NCBI GenBank assembly: GCA_032716605.1
Contig: CM064572.1
Location: 39,561,777-39,625,776 of the forward strand
DNA from: Paralithodes platypus
Taxonomy: Eukaryota > Arthropoda > Malacostraca > Decapoda > Lithodidae
Length of the DNA: 64,000 nt
Direction of reading: 5' to 3'
The position numbers and the translations under genes were made by a program. Positions 31,817 through 42,466 of this stretch are shown here, piece after piece; position 1 is the first letter of the stretch; every line of letters begins with the position of its first letter. Below the pieces are notes generated by a model. The model did not search any database. It was not told where the DNA came from and saw only the letters and a program-made list of their open reading frames with translations.

Positions 31817-33000
31817 TCATGCTTTTGTACCCACCACAACGCTAGATATATTTACATCCAAATCATTATCATATATAGTTATATTATATTTGTCAAAAAA
31901 CATTTTATGTAAATACGTACAGAAGAAACCTTTCTGTAAGTAAGCAACATTTAAGCTAAGTAATGAACTTCTTGAGGATGATATTCTTTTATAAAAACGA
32001 GCTTGGATAAGAGAAAGACAATGTTTCATCAATAATTGTTCACAAGTTTCTGCTGCTTCATGACTACTACTGTATTTAGGTACATTAATGACTACTACTG
32101 TATTTAGGTACATTAATGACTACTACTGTATTTAGGTACATTAATGACTACTACTGTATTTAGGTACATTAATGACTACTACTGTATTTAGGTACATTAA
32201 TGACTACTACTGTATTTATAAAGGTACATTAATGACTACTACTGTATTTAGGTACATTAATGACTACTACTGTATTTAGGTACATTAATGACTACTACTG
32301 TATTTAGGTACATTAATGATACGTTTTAAAGCATTAGAGAAGGCGATTTCAAAGGTCTTAAAAATAGCACTCTTCTGAACATCTCTGTTCCACAAGCAGA
32401 GACCGCAATCAGGCCTGCAGTATGAACTAAAAAGGAAAATAAGTGCCTCCCTATCAACATTCTTGAAGTCTCTGGTAATACTATTAAAACTAGAGTAGAA
32501 TATTTTCAATCTCATTTCAATATCACTCACATTTGTACTCCTTTGTACATCGCATAGATTATTCTGTATATAATGTCCCAAATATTTATAAGACTTGACA
32601 ACATCAAAGACATCATTTGAAAGTTATATTAACAGTATTATCAATATGTTTACCAAACATCATACAATTACTTTTAGATATATTTATTTTTAATTTATGT
32701 ATTTTTAACTCTTCTTGTAATTTTACATATAGCTCTTCCAAATCCTTTGGAGATTTAGCAATTAAAACAATGTCGTCCGCATTTGCAAGCACATTAATTA
32801 TGGTAGTTCCCAATATACAACCTTTGTTTAAATTAGATATGTTCTTTATAATTCTGTCCGTATAAAGTTTGTATAGAAATGGGGAAAGAATGCCTCCTTG
32901 CCGAACACCCTTATCAATAGGAAGATATATGCCATGATAATTATTCCAGATTAGATAGATAGATAGATATATAAAGATAACAAGGCAGACATATAGATAG
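31817..33000 (-). pseudogene. Decayed LINE reverse transcriptase and C-terminal region
   Basis: On the minus strand, from about 32940: GVRQGGILSPFLYKLYTD, then NADDIVLIA in the catalytic position (usually YADD) and LKINISKSNCMMFG. After a frameshift comes GHYIQNNLCDV ... RLKIFYSSFN and ALKRIINVPKYSSSH, then a 28-bp satellite, then EAAETCEQLLMKHCLSLIQ. The N-terminal side is cut off at a GATA repeat (about 32945-33030). The catalytic Tyr is changed and the frame is broken, so it is dead. Clade not assigned. Confidence 0.8.
32060..32318 (-). repeat. 28-bp satellite inside the LINE ORF, about nine copies
   Basis: The unit gactactactgtatttaggt-acattaat repeats at exact 28-bp steps (32062, 32090, 32118, 32146 and on). 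One unit has three extra bases near 32218. The unit is the LINE's own coding sequence for NVPKYSSSH, and unexpanded flanking codons are present on both sides. Confidence 0.9.
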
Positions 33001-33071
33001 ATAGCCAGATAGATAGATAGATAGATATAGAATAGAGATAGATAACAGTTTGAAGGACACGGGTGATGATA

Positions 33072-34015
33072 GTTAAGGGGGGTCACCGGCTCTTTTTATC
33101 TTTCTCTCCTTTTCTCTCTTTCCCTGGCTTGTATCCATTCGCCCCCATTCAGCCAACTGTTTTAAGACGTTTTTTTTTTTTTTTTTTTTTCCTATATTCC
33201 AACTTTACTTCCTCTCGGGCATAGGCTGAGAGCCTTAACATTCACCGCTTTACAATGAACAGTGAAGCCCGTGAGGTCTTGTTCCAGTCTAGGGAGTGAG
33301 ACATGTGAAGCACGTAGAGTACAATGAGCACCTGCTATCTTGCCTTCACATGAGGCACGGTGCTCACTCATGGCCCGAAACGACCCCATCTCTGAAGCCA
33401 CCTCGTTCCCGTGCTTCACTGTCTCACCCCCTACACTCGGACTCTCACACTTACACACACACAACGCCACCTGTTGAGCTGATAACTCACCAGGCATTGC
33501 ACCCCTATAGCATATTTTGAATATGGGAATATTCATACAGTGCTATTTAATCAGGGAACAATGAGGGTATTTTTTTGACGTTTCGGTGGGCTTTGTGGTA
33601 ATGCACTGATACTGGGTACAGCACAAATTCCATCCCAATAAAATCTTCCCATTGATACATCGGGATTTGAACCCGGGACCTTTGGATTACCAGGCCAGTG
33701 GCAAGACCACTCCACCACACCTCCCCATCCAGGTGTCGATTTATTCCTGGCGAGCGATAGCGAGCCAGCATTGTATAGAGAAATTTGGCTTCCCCGGAGA
33801 CATATTTCTATCGAAAAATTTACAAATTTAGCTTGCTGTCAAAACAAAAATAATGATATGCTGGCTCGCTACCACTCGCCAGGAAAATATTGACACTTGG
33901 ATGGGGGTAAACGTCTTAAAATAGTAGGCTAAAAGGGGCCGAATGGATACAAGCCAAAGAGAGAGGGAGAGAAAGAAAAAAAAGCGAGGTGGGATCCTTT
34001 AATAAAAGGTTGGGG
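33072..34015. repeat. Inverted R320 copies forming a foldback, split by a SINE
   Basis: 33092-33172 is the inverted match of about 33900-33985 (ccattcgcccccattcagcc versus ggccgaatggatacaagcc region). Closer in, aggtgtcgatttattcctgg at 33731 pairs with ccaggaaaatattgacactt at 33882. The arms carry the R320 core gagcgatagcgagcc. The segment 33171-33728 interrupts the left arm. Confidence 0.7.
33171..33728 (-). mobile_element. tRNA-derived SINE-like insertion with poly-A tail
   Basis: On the minus strand the 5' end reads as a tRNA-like head (ggtgtggtggagtggtcttg, B-box-like cccgggttcaaatcccg) and the 3' end is a 20-base A run (T run at 33171-33192). The anticodon-like loop ctggtaa would suggest tRNA-Thr (tentative). 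At about 555 bp it is long for a SINE, so the middle may be another repeat. Confidence 0.45.
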
Positions 34016-34227
34016 GATCGGGGGTGGGTGGGGAGGAGCTCGTCAACATTCAACAGAGGGGGGCTCCCCCTCTCTCTCTCTCTATCTATCCATCTACAGT
34101 ATTAACACGTATCTCTCTCATATCTATCTATCTATCTATATCTCAGATCTATCTATCTATCTACTGTATATCTTTATATATTATATATACACACACACAC
34201 ACATACTTGTCATACATTAACTTTATC
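34016..34227. other. Spacer with CT, GATA and CA microsatellites
   Basis: (CT)n near 34071, TATC runs near 34083-34160, (AC)n near 34189-34202. No gene seen. Confidence 0.6.
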
Positions 34228-34231
34228 TTAA

Positions 34232-34710
34232 CCCTTAACTGGCGGCGCGCAACATAAGTCTAGTGAAATCAATTTGGACTATGTGGCGGCGCGCGACATA
34301 GGTCGTGTGGCAATTTCAGCACGTAATGTTGCTGAGAGAGAGAGACAAGTGGTGGCAGGAGAGTAGCGAGCGTATGACTGCTCCAGACCACCGCGGTGGA
34401 CCAACTGACATGAATCCCACCCTCCTCCACCCTCTCACACTCGCTACATAGTGAATTGTATGAGGAAAGTACCGAATTACATGGTTTTTGCACTCGTGTT
34501 TCGCGGTTGTTGCAAGAAAACTAGCGGTCATACAAGGATCGTTGTGGTGTCATAGGAAAGCTCTGTTTATGCCCTTTCGGGGATGGATACTTGTTTTACG
34601 CTCTGGGTCTTATTTAGGCATGAAAATGATCACGTAAACAGCCCTATTTTGGGTAAAAACACCCCGCTGGTGGCTACATATTATTTACCGCCTAGGCCGC
34701 TCTTTAGGTG
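34232..34710. mobile_element. TTAA-flanked MITE, 479 bp, copy 2 (inverted)
   Basis: TTAA at 34228-34231 and 34711-34714. Its reverse complement matches 9893-10359 (gagcgg end, gggatacttgttttacgctc versus gagcgtaatacaagtatgta region). Non-coding. Confidence 0.8.
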
Positions 34711-34888
34711 TTAAATAGCATCGATGTCTTCCTTGAATATTTATTTTTCTAGTCTATTATCTTGAAAATGCCTCTATACCTGTATATCTTTCTTCTTCTA
34801 AATGTCCCCTAAAATCTCACCTTGCACACCATTCTCCATCATTTATCCATTTATCTTCTTCGTTTTGTATTTTTATCTATTCTCCTGT

Positions 34889-35125
34889 TTAAGGGGGAGG
34901 TAGTCGCATATTTCTGAACTCCCTTCTCCCTCATGTTTAGCCCCATTAGTTTTAAGGTTTTAAGACGTGTGTTCCATGAGATTGGCGATTTTGAGACCTG
35001 TCACCCCATGTCTTTGTCAGTATTAAGACCTTTCGTGCCATGTAGGTGTCAATATTTTTCCCGGCGAGCTTAAGCAAACATGTAATTTTAGGAGGAATCG
35101 GCCTTCGACCGGGATTTATTTTCTT
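34889..35125 (+). repeat. R320 dispersed repeat, copy 4
   Basis: Starts TTAAGGGGGA and carries ccccattagttttaaggttt, the ggcgattttgagacc sub-repeat and a decayed core (cggcgagcttaagcaaac). Truncated at the far end. Confidence 0.7.
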
Positions 35126-35129
35126 GTAT

Positions 35130-36895
35130 GTATAGGCTAGCTTACCTTAGTCATACAAAAAGGTACAATACTAAACAAATACTCACACAATATACAAAGG
35201 AGTACAAAGGAAATCAAGCAACAACAGGTCTAGTGACTCTTCTAGGCTGCTTGTCCTCCAAAACACTGAGGATCAAGTGTCCACACAGTGGTTTAGAGTG
35301 GGTAAGGGAACATTGGAAAGGGAACTACTGCCCTGGAACTAATGTCCGTGGCAGGATTAGGAAGTTAGTAGGGGACAGATGAGTTAGTAACTGAGGGGAG
35401 GATAAAATAAAGTTATTCATTTACAAACGCAGTCATTCGCGGGTTTGATGCGAGATATTTGTCTAGGCGAAGTTTAAATGAATCAACGGTGTTGCAGTCT
35501 ATAACATCTCGGGGAAGCCCATCCCATAAGTTGACAACTCGATTGAAGAAGAAATTCTTGGCTTCGTGTGAGTTAAAAGATTTACCAATTATTTTGCACC
35601 CGTTTCCCCGCGTGTAATTAGATTGGTCGATAGTGAAGTACTTAATACAGTTCATATTGTTGATGCCCTTGATGATTTTGAACACTTGAATTAAGTCGCC
35701 TCTTAATCTGCACTGGGTTAAAGGAAATTGATTTAATTCTCTAAGACGCTCCTCCTCGTATGGTTTGTTCTTTAGGCTAGGTATCATTTTGGTAACTCTA
35801 CGTTGAACTCGTTCTAGCTTGTCTATATCTTTTTGGTAATAAAGGCACCAGGATTGAACGCAGTATTCCAGAAGAGGGCGGACTAAGGAATTGTAAAGGG
35901 TTAGGATAACGTCTTTGCATTTATGCTCAAATGACCTGCCTATAAAGCCAATTAATATGTTTGCCTTCTTAACAACTTCTGAACATTGTTGACTCGGTTT
36001 TAGGTTACTCGATGTTGTTCCTCCCAGATCGGTTTCTCTGTTTACATTCTTAAAAGCTGAGTGCCATTCATCAAATAGTTTGCTTTCTCATTTAGGTATC
36101 CGATATGTAGTACTTTACATTTATCCGCATTGAAACTCATTTGCCAAATTTGGGCAAATATGGTAATACTCACATCAATACTACCCCAACAGATTTTCTC
36201 ATATAGCTTACCTTACTCATACAATACTCACACAATATGGTAATACTCACATAATTACTACCCCCAACAGATGTTCTCATATAGCTTACCTTACTCATAC
36301 AATACTCACACAATATGATAATACTCACATAATTACTACCCCAACAGATGTTCTCATATAGCTTACCTTACTCATACAATACTCACACAATATGGTAATA
36401 CTCACATAATTACTACCCCCATCGGATGTTCTCATATTGCTTACCTTACTCATACAATACTCACACAATATGGTAATACTCACATAATTACTACCCCAAC
36501 AGATGTTCTCATATAGCTTACCTTACTCATACAATACTCACACAATATGGTAATACTCACATAATTACTACCCCCAACAAATGTTCTCATATAGCTTACC
36601 TTACTCATACAATACTCACACAATATGGTAATACTCACATAATTACTACCCCCAACAGATGTTCACATATAGCTTACCTTACTCATACAATACTCACACA
36701 ATATGGTAATACTCACATAATTACTACCCCCAACAGATGTTCTCATATAGCTTACCTTACTCATACAATACTCACACAATATGGTAATACTCACATAATT
36801 ACTACCCCAACAGATGTTCTCATATAGCTTACCTTACTCATACAATACTCACACAATATGGTAATACTCACATAATTACTACCCCCAACAGATTG
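35130..36895 (+). repeat. 77-bp satellite array interrupted by LINE copy B
   Basis: From about 36158 to 36895 a 77-78 bp unit (ggtaatactcacataattac ... tagcttaccttactcataca) repeats about 9.5 times with very few changes. A diverged unit lies on the other side of the LINE at 35130-35192 (tagcttaccttagtcataca, aatactcacacaatat). Confidence 0.9.
35193..36156 (-). mobile_element. CR1/L2-type LINE, copy B, 5'-truncated
   Basis: Same family as copy A. A 124-codon frame (35787-35413) ends in the family C-terminus FVNE; upstream the frame is broken. The 3' end has the same two decamer units. Truncated just upstream of the codons for KCKVLHIG at the satellite boundary. A possible short target duplication aatat is seen on both sides. 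Confidence 0.85.
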
Positions 36896-37104
36896 TTTTA
36901 TATACCGGTACTTTACCTTAACGACATCCCCCGGGCCCCATTCTCTCTCCTCTCCCGGTAACGCCCAGCAGCTCACCTGTGGGGCACAAACAAAAGCACT
37001 AATTAACACACTGCTTCCTGAAAACTGCCTTAATCGCATTACCATCACCGTCAGACGGGAATGGTCCTAACCTACAGGAATACACACACACATACACACA
37101 TACG
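36896..37104. other. Spacer, no gene seen
   Basis: A short CA-rich stretch near 37083-37103. Nothing else recognised. Confidence 0.4.
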
Positions 37105-39366
37105 TATATAGTCTGGATGACTAATAAGCTAATAGATCTTATAGGAAAAAAGAAAGGAATATATAGAAAAATAAAGAAAGGCGAAAATCATCTACATATA
37201 TACTATCAGACTCTATCAAGACAGGTCAAAAAGGAAATCAGGAAAGCAAAAAGAAATTATGAAATAAGGATAGCCAGTGACTCAAAAAATAACCCTAAAG
37301 CTTTTTACCAACTATATAAATCTAAATTTAGAGATGTAATAGGCCCCCTAAAAACTTCAATAGGAGAAATAACAGAAAATGATTTAGAAATGTGCAGTAC
37401 ATTAAATAGTCAGTTTCTTTCCGTTTTCACTAATGCAAAATTTGGCACAGATTCCAGAAGTCAATATGGTATATAGTGATAGTATAGAAAAAAAGAAAAT
37501 ATGTTAAGTACAGTTAGTATAAGTAGAAATGATGTGCTTAAGGAAATTGACAGACTGAAACCTCAAAAATCGCCTGGTCCTGACGAGGTATATGCTAGAG
37601 TATTAAAAGAATGCAGAGATGAGTTAAGTAGCCCATTAGCATTTTTATTTAACAAGTCCTTTAGAAACAGGGTAGTTCCAGAAGCTTGGAAGCTTGCAAA
37701 TGTAGTTCCGATCTTCAAAAAAGGTGATAAATCGATAGCATCCAATTACCGTCCCATTAGTCTCACATCAATCATAGGAAAGTTGCTAAAGTCTATTATT
37801 GCTAGGAAAATTAGAAGCCACTTAGACAAATTTAACTTAATAAATTCTTCTCAGCATGGATTCACTCAGGGACGTTCTTGCCTTACTAATTTGCTTAGCT
37901 TTTTCTCATAGGATGGTATATGAAGCAGTAGATTAGTGACAAGTCACTATGATCTTATTTTATTTAGATTTCAGTAAAGCTTTTCGGACAGAGTCCCCTC
38001 CTTGATGAGAAAGGTTTTGAGGCACATGGAATAGGAGGATCGTTGTTGGGATGGTAGATTAAGGTCATTGATGGCTAAATTGGTAGGAAAACAGAGAAGT
38101 CAGCATAAATGGTACCAAGTCAGAGGTGGGGGAGCAGATCAAAGTGGTGTCAAAGTGGTGTCCCCCAGGGATTCGGTATTAGGTGTCCCCTGTTGTTTCT
38201 TATATACATAAAAGACCTAGATTTTAGTATAACTAGTATAGGATAAGTAAATTCGCAGACGATAATAAAATGGGGAGATTCAATTGATTCAGATAGATAG
38301 ATATAGAGTGCCTCCAAAGGGATCTAGATACCTTACATGAATGGTCAGTAAATGAATTGGCAGATGAAGTTTAACATTGACAAATTGGCAAAGGTCTTAA
38401 AGATAGGGAAGATGCATAAAAATGTTAAATATAAACTAGCTAATTTAGGAATTAGAAAATTCAGGACTGCGAGGAAAGAGAAAAGATCTAGGTGTGTTTT
38501 GTTAGCAATGAATTTGAAGCCTAGAAAACAGGTGTATAAGCGTTCGTAATAAGGCAAAACAGGATTCTCGGGTTCATCTCTAGGAGTGTGAGTAACAGGA
38601 ACTGCTGATGTTATCTTAAAACTTTTACTTGTCCTTAGTGAAGGAACCTCCCCATATGGGATTATGCTAGTCCAATTTTGGTATGTCCTTATTACAGAAT
38701 GGACATAGATTTCTTGGAGAGGAGTACAGCGTTTAGAAATGACAACAATTATCCATTTAATATTAGAAATCTTTCGTATGAAGAAAGGTTGAAATAAATA
38801 GGTTTACATTTTCGTTAGCGAGACGCCCAGAGTTAGAGGGGATATGATAGAGGTGTTCAAAGTGGGTTAGTGGGATTAAACAAATGGGACATTACAAATG
38901 TACCTAAAGCTCAGTGATAGCGAAATAACTCATCCCAATGGTTTCAAATTAGATAAATTTCGTTTCAGAAAAGATATTGGCAGAATATTGGTTTGGTACC
39001 AGAGGTTTGTAGATGGGTGGAATGGACTACCAAGTGCTATAGTGGGGTCCTCAAAACGGTAAGGGAGCTTTAAGACAAAATTGGATAAGCATATGGACGA
39101 GGAAGGGTTGTGGTGTGAAGGGGGATTCAGGCCGGGTTTGTCCAATCAGCACTCCTGGCATACACCCATAATCCCTGCGTTAAATCTCTAAAACCGTTAC
39201 TTGGTAAGATGATCCTCAGGGTATTAGAGTGTTGAGCCTATAATTGGGCTTTGTAATTGAAACTGGGGGTTGTGTGGGGGGACAGGGATCTGGACAGGGA
39301 TCTCCCGGGCCTTGCTTTAGGCCAAGTCGGCTTTCTGCAGGACTCCCATTTTCTTATGTTCTTATG
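37105..39366 (+). pseudogene. Second CR1-like LINE, decayed, with TTCTTATG 3' end
   Basis: Two open pieces (37117-37476 and 37501-37911) give the linker and the start of reverse transcriptase: KKEIRKAKRNYE, PQKSPGPDEVYARVLKE, NYRPISLTSI and SSQHGFTQGRSCLTNLL. Beyond 37912 the frame is broken repeatedly, but gtcccccagggattcggtat (PQG), ttatatacataaaagacct (YI-KDL) and gcagacgataat (ADDN) keep the RT order. Near 38960-39090 the C-terminal pattern W-NGLPSA survives. The 3' end repeats ttcttatg, as in CR1 elements. Dead copy. Confidence 0.8.
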
Positions 39367-39419
39367 TTCTTTATGTTATAGCCATATCTCCTCTCTCCTC
39401 CTCTCTCATCTCATCTTCT

Positions 39420-39425
39420 ATCTAG

Positions 39426-39466
<41 letters not shown>

Positions 39467-39560
39467 CGGTATATATATATATATATATATGAATATATAT
39501 ATATATATTATATACAGTATATACAGTAGATACATACATAAAACGTACAAAATTACATAT
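39420..39560. repeat. TA-rich microsatellite
   Basis: Interrupted (TA)n. Frames of alternating Tyr and Ile here are artefacts. Confidence 0.85.
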
Positions 39561-39599
39561 ATACACATACACATTATTTACTGTCTATATATAGTATAT

Positions 39600-40817
39600 C
39601 CTCAAGGTTCTGTCCTATCTCCTATTCTCTTTCTAATTTTCATAAATTATCTTCTCAACTGTACATCCAGTCCCATCCATTCATAGGCAGACGACTCTAC
39701 CTTACACCACTCATTTAGTTTTCCAGAACGCCCCAGCCAGCAGTCCCTCAAACTGTCCCTTTAACTGTCTTCGTAGCGCAATGGATAAATGCACTGAATT
39801 TCGGTGTGAGCATCCTAGGTTCGAATCCCTGGACTTCCACATGTATTTGTTGATGTGCATTAATTGAGTTTAGGCAGTAAAGTCAGTTGGTGGACCGAGG
39901 GTAAACATAACAAAACAAAATTAATAAAAGCAATAGAAAAATTATCTTCTGAATAGCTACTATTTCCAATTGGGGTAGAGAAAACCTTGTTGTATTTAAT
40001 GCTTCCAAAACTCAATTTATCCATCTGACTACCCGTTCAGGAACTCCAGAGGACTATCCCTTATTCTTCAACAATACCACCAATTCAACATTCATCTTCT
40101 CTCAATGTTCTTGGTGTCTCTTTTTCTTCGCTCACTTGGAACAGACCATGATTACCAGTCTCGCTAAGGCAGCCCTCCCAGAAAGCTGGGTTTTGTGACC
40201 AACACACCCTCAAGGGGTTCTCCTACCCCTGCGCAGCTTCTTGCTCTGTAAAGGGGCACAGTGCGTCCTTTGTTATTGAGTATTGGTTACATGTGTGGGG
40301 AGGATCCTCTCAGACCGCACTCCTAGACAAAGTCTAGAAAGGAAAGCCTTTCGTATCATTAACTCCCATCCCACTCAACAACTCCTTCTGCAATCTCTCT
40401 CTCTTCGCCGAAATGTTGCATCTCTCGCTATTTCTATCGCTACTACAATAATCACGATGTTCCTCGGAGCTTTCTCAGTATTATAACACCTCCTCTAAGT
40501 AGGGTACGTAGTATACGACTTGCAAACACAATCCCAACCCTACTCTGTGCAACTGTCCCCCCAAAAAAACATAAGAGTGAAACGCTATTCTCAGACGTTT
40601 CTTCTGTTCAACTGCTGAGATCTGGAACGCTCTTCCCAGAATCCAGTCTTTCCCTCTTCCTCTGACTTAAATTGCTTCAAAAATCCGTGGTGTCCAGGCA
40701 TTTTAGCTCGAAGGTCCCTTGATTTCGGCCCTTACTGTTACACTCTTTGAAATCTGGAGGAGGCACTCGCTGCAGGCAGTTATGCCTTGGTGTTTCCCTC
40801 ATTCACATAGAAAAAAA
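39600..40817 (+). pseudogene. Decayed LINE, RT C-terminal part, interrupted by a SINE
   Basis: Begins in the RT with YPQGSVLSPILFLIFINYLL and ADDSTLHH, then after a SINE continues with NWGRENLVVFNASKTQFIHL and SLRRNVASLAI, ending near SLQAVMPWCFPHS before an assembly gap. Related to the fragment at 55830-56620, which has the same NVASLALFYRY motif. Several frameshifts and stops. Clade not assigned. Confidence 0.75.
39771..39925 (+). mobile_element. tRNA-derived SINE, copy 1
   Basis: tcttcgtagcgcaatggata (A-box region) and catcctaggttcgaatccct (B box) are spaced as in a tRNA gene, followed by a shared body (gtttaggcagtaaagtcagt). The head resembles tRNA-Arg (tentative). A second copy lies at 61671-61800. 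It sits inside the LINE at 39600-40817. Confidence 0.8.
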
Positions 40818-40917
40818 NNNNNNNNNNNNNNNNNNNNNNNNNNNNNNNNNNNNNNNNNNNNNNNNNNNNNNNNNNNNNNNNNNNNNNNNNNNNNNNNNNN
40901 NNNNNNNNNNNNNNNNN
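40818..40917. other. Assembly gap of 100 N
   Basis: Exactly 100 N, likely a placeholder of unknown true size. It hides the missing part of the left LTR of element 2. Confidence 0.99.
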
Positions 40918-41652
40918 CTGTTCACATAACCCCTTAAATCTAATACCATGTAAATATATGCTTGTCCTAAGAGTAATACGAGAGGTGATTTGCTTGAAAC
41001 TCCTTTAGGACCTCAAGGGAAGGTTATGCCATTTAAATAGAGAGAAGAATGAAAAATGCGAGGGACATGTCGTCGAGAGAGAAGCGAGAGTGCAACCGTG
41101 TGTGACGAAGTGGGGACGAGAGAGGCAAGGGGATGTTAGAATCTCAAAGGTTCTAGGCAAAACCGAGTCCAGGGAAACACACAGACCATACACCCAGGCA
41201 GTGTGCTTGTACGACAAAATCGGGCCCAGCCCAGGATGGCAACAATGGACTACACAAACCTATCGCGCCTAGCTATAAGGGCAAGGCTGCCAACCAGTCC
41301 ATACGTCTGGCAACCACCCGGCCGGCAGCGCGGCGTGTTGCTACCCTCTTGCTCTGAAGCGCCAACTCACTCTCTCTCTCGGAATTCCCACTTATCCTAT
41401 CTATCAACTTCTCTATTGATACTACATATTAAAATGGAAGGTCTCGACATGGCTTAAAAACAAAACCCACCAATGGTTAGCAACATGACGAGAACCTTTG
41501 CCCAGAGGATACAAAGAACATAGTTATAAAGTTGTCACCAACTCAATATACATAGCGGTTGACGGTAGCCAGATTCACGCCGGCCTGGTTGACAGTGGAG
41601 TACCAAGGAGTACAAATCAGGGTTGCGTTGCCCAGCACTGGGGTGCGTCACA
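40918..41652 (-). mobile_element. Element 2, 3' LTR (left), partial
   Basis: Matches 47519-48204 of the right LTR, ending gcgtcaca. About 1.1 kb of the LTR is missing at the gap. It differs from the right LTR mostly by many one- or two-base indels rather than substitutions. Confidence 0.85.
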
Positions 41653-41956
41653 GACCCCCCCCAAGATTTTAGAAGGGGATAATCGACCTTAGAGCATTAT
41701 CAAAACTCTGAACAGGCAACCAAACCGACCTGCTACCCTTAAGCTGCCACTAATTGCCAAAGGTGCCAACAACAACTGAAGTGTGAATTATACATAAAAC
41801 ACAATATTGCATGCATCATGCTACAACAATAAAGAGTTACAAAACTAAAAAAAAGAAAGAGTTTTCTCGTTTATTTTATTGTTTTATAATCTTTTTGGAC
41901 GGCGTTATGATAGCCTAATTTTACTCCTGCTCAACCCACACACCGTGCACGACTAT
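41653..41956 (-). other. Element 2 internal 3' region with polypurine tract
   Basis: The minus strand has cttggggggggtctg directly before the LTR (41653-41667). The rest is non-coding between the end of RNase H and the LTR. Confidence 0.65.
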
Positions 41957-42437
41957 CTTGGATCATCAACCCTTGATAGACAATCTGCTATCACGTTCTC
42001 ACTCCGGGCAATATGCTGAATGTTGAGATATACTCTTGGAGCATTAGGGGCAAACTGGACAACCGCATATTCCGCTTGTGAAACTGATTTAGGAATTTCA
42101 AGGGATGATGGTCCGTATAAATCGTCACTACCGGGACGTAGGCTGGAACATAAACTTCGAAATGTTTGAGCGACAAAACGATAGCCAGAATCTCCTTCTC
42201 TATAGTCGAGTAATTCCTTTGTGCCGAATTAAACTTGCGAGAAAAGAAGCTCACTGGGTGTTCCAAGCCCTCGGAATCAGTCTGCAGTAACACTGCCCCG
42301 GCACCCACACCGCTGGCATCAGTCGCCAGCTGAAAACTCCTGGAGAAGTCTGGGGCCCTCAAAATCGGATGTGTACACAGCAGGTGCTTGACTAGGTCGA
42401 AAGCCCTCTGACACTCCGCAGCCCAACAGAACTTCAC
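41957..42437 (-). pseudogene. Element 2 RNase H domain, end of pol
   Basis: The minus frame has WAAECQRAFD, LATDASGVGAGAVL (catalytic Asp), NYSTIEKEILAIV (Glu) and YTDHHPLKFL (Asp), standard for Ty3/Gypsy RNase H. A one-base shift near 42000 leads to IARSENVIADCLSRVDD, the usual end of this domain, at about 41957. No integrase follows, so pol ends with RNase H. Confidence 0.85.
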
Positions 42438-42466
42438 TGACTTCGACAGTAGATCAGTTAACGGAG

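Noticed and set aside
32060..32318. CRISPR-like array (28-bp repeats)
   Set aside because: The repeats are head to tail with no unique spacers, lie inside a LINE, and the DNA is eukaryotic.
33192..33536. 114-codon minus frame near 33.3 kb
   Set aside because: No recognised domain; it lies within a SINE-like insertion and may be chance.
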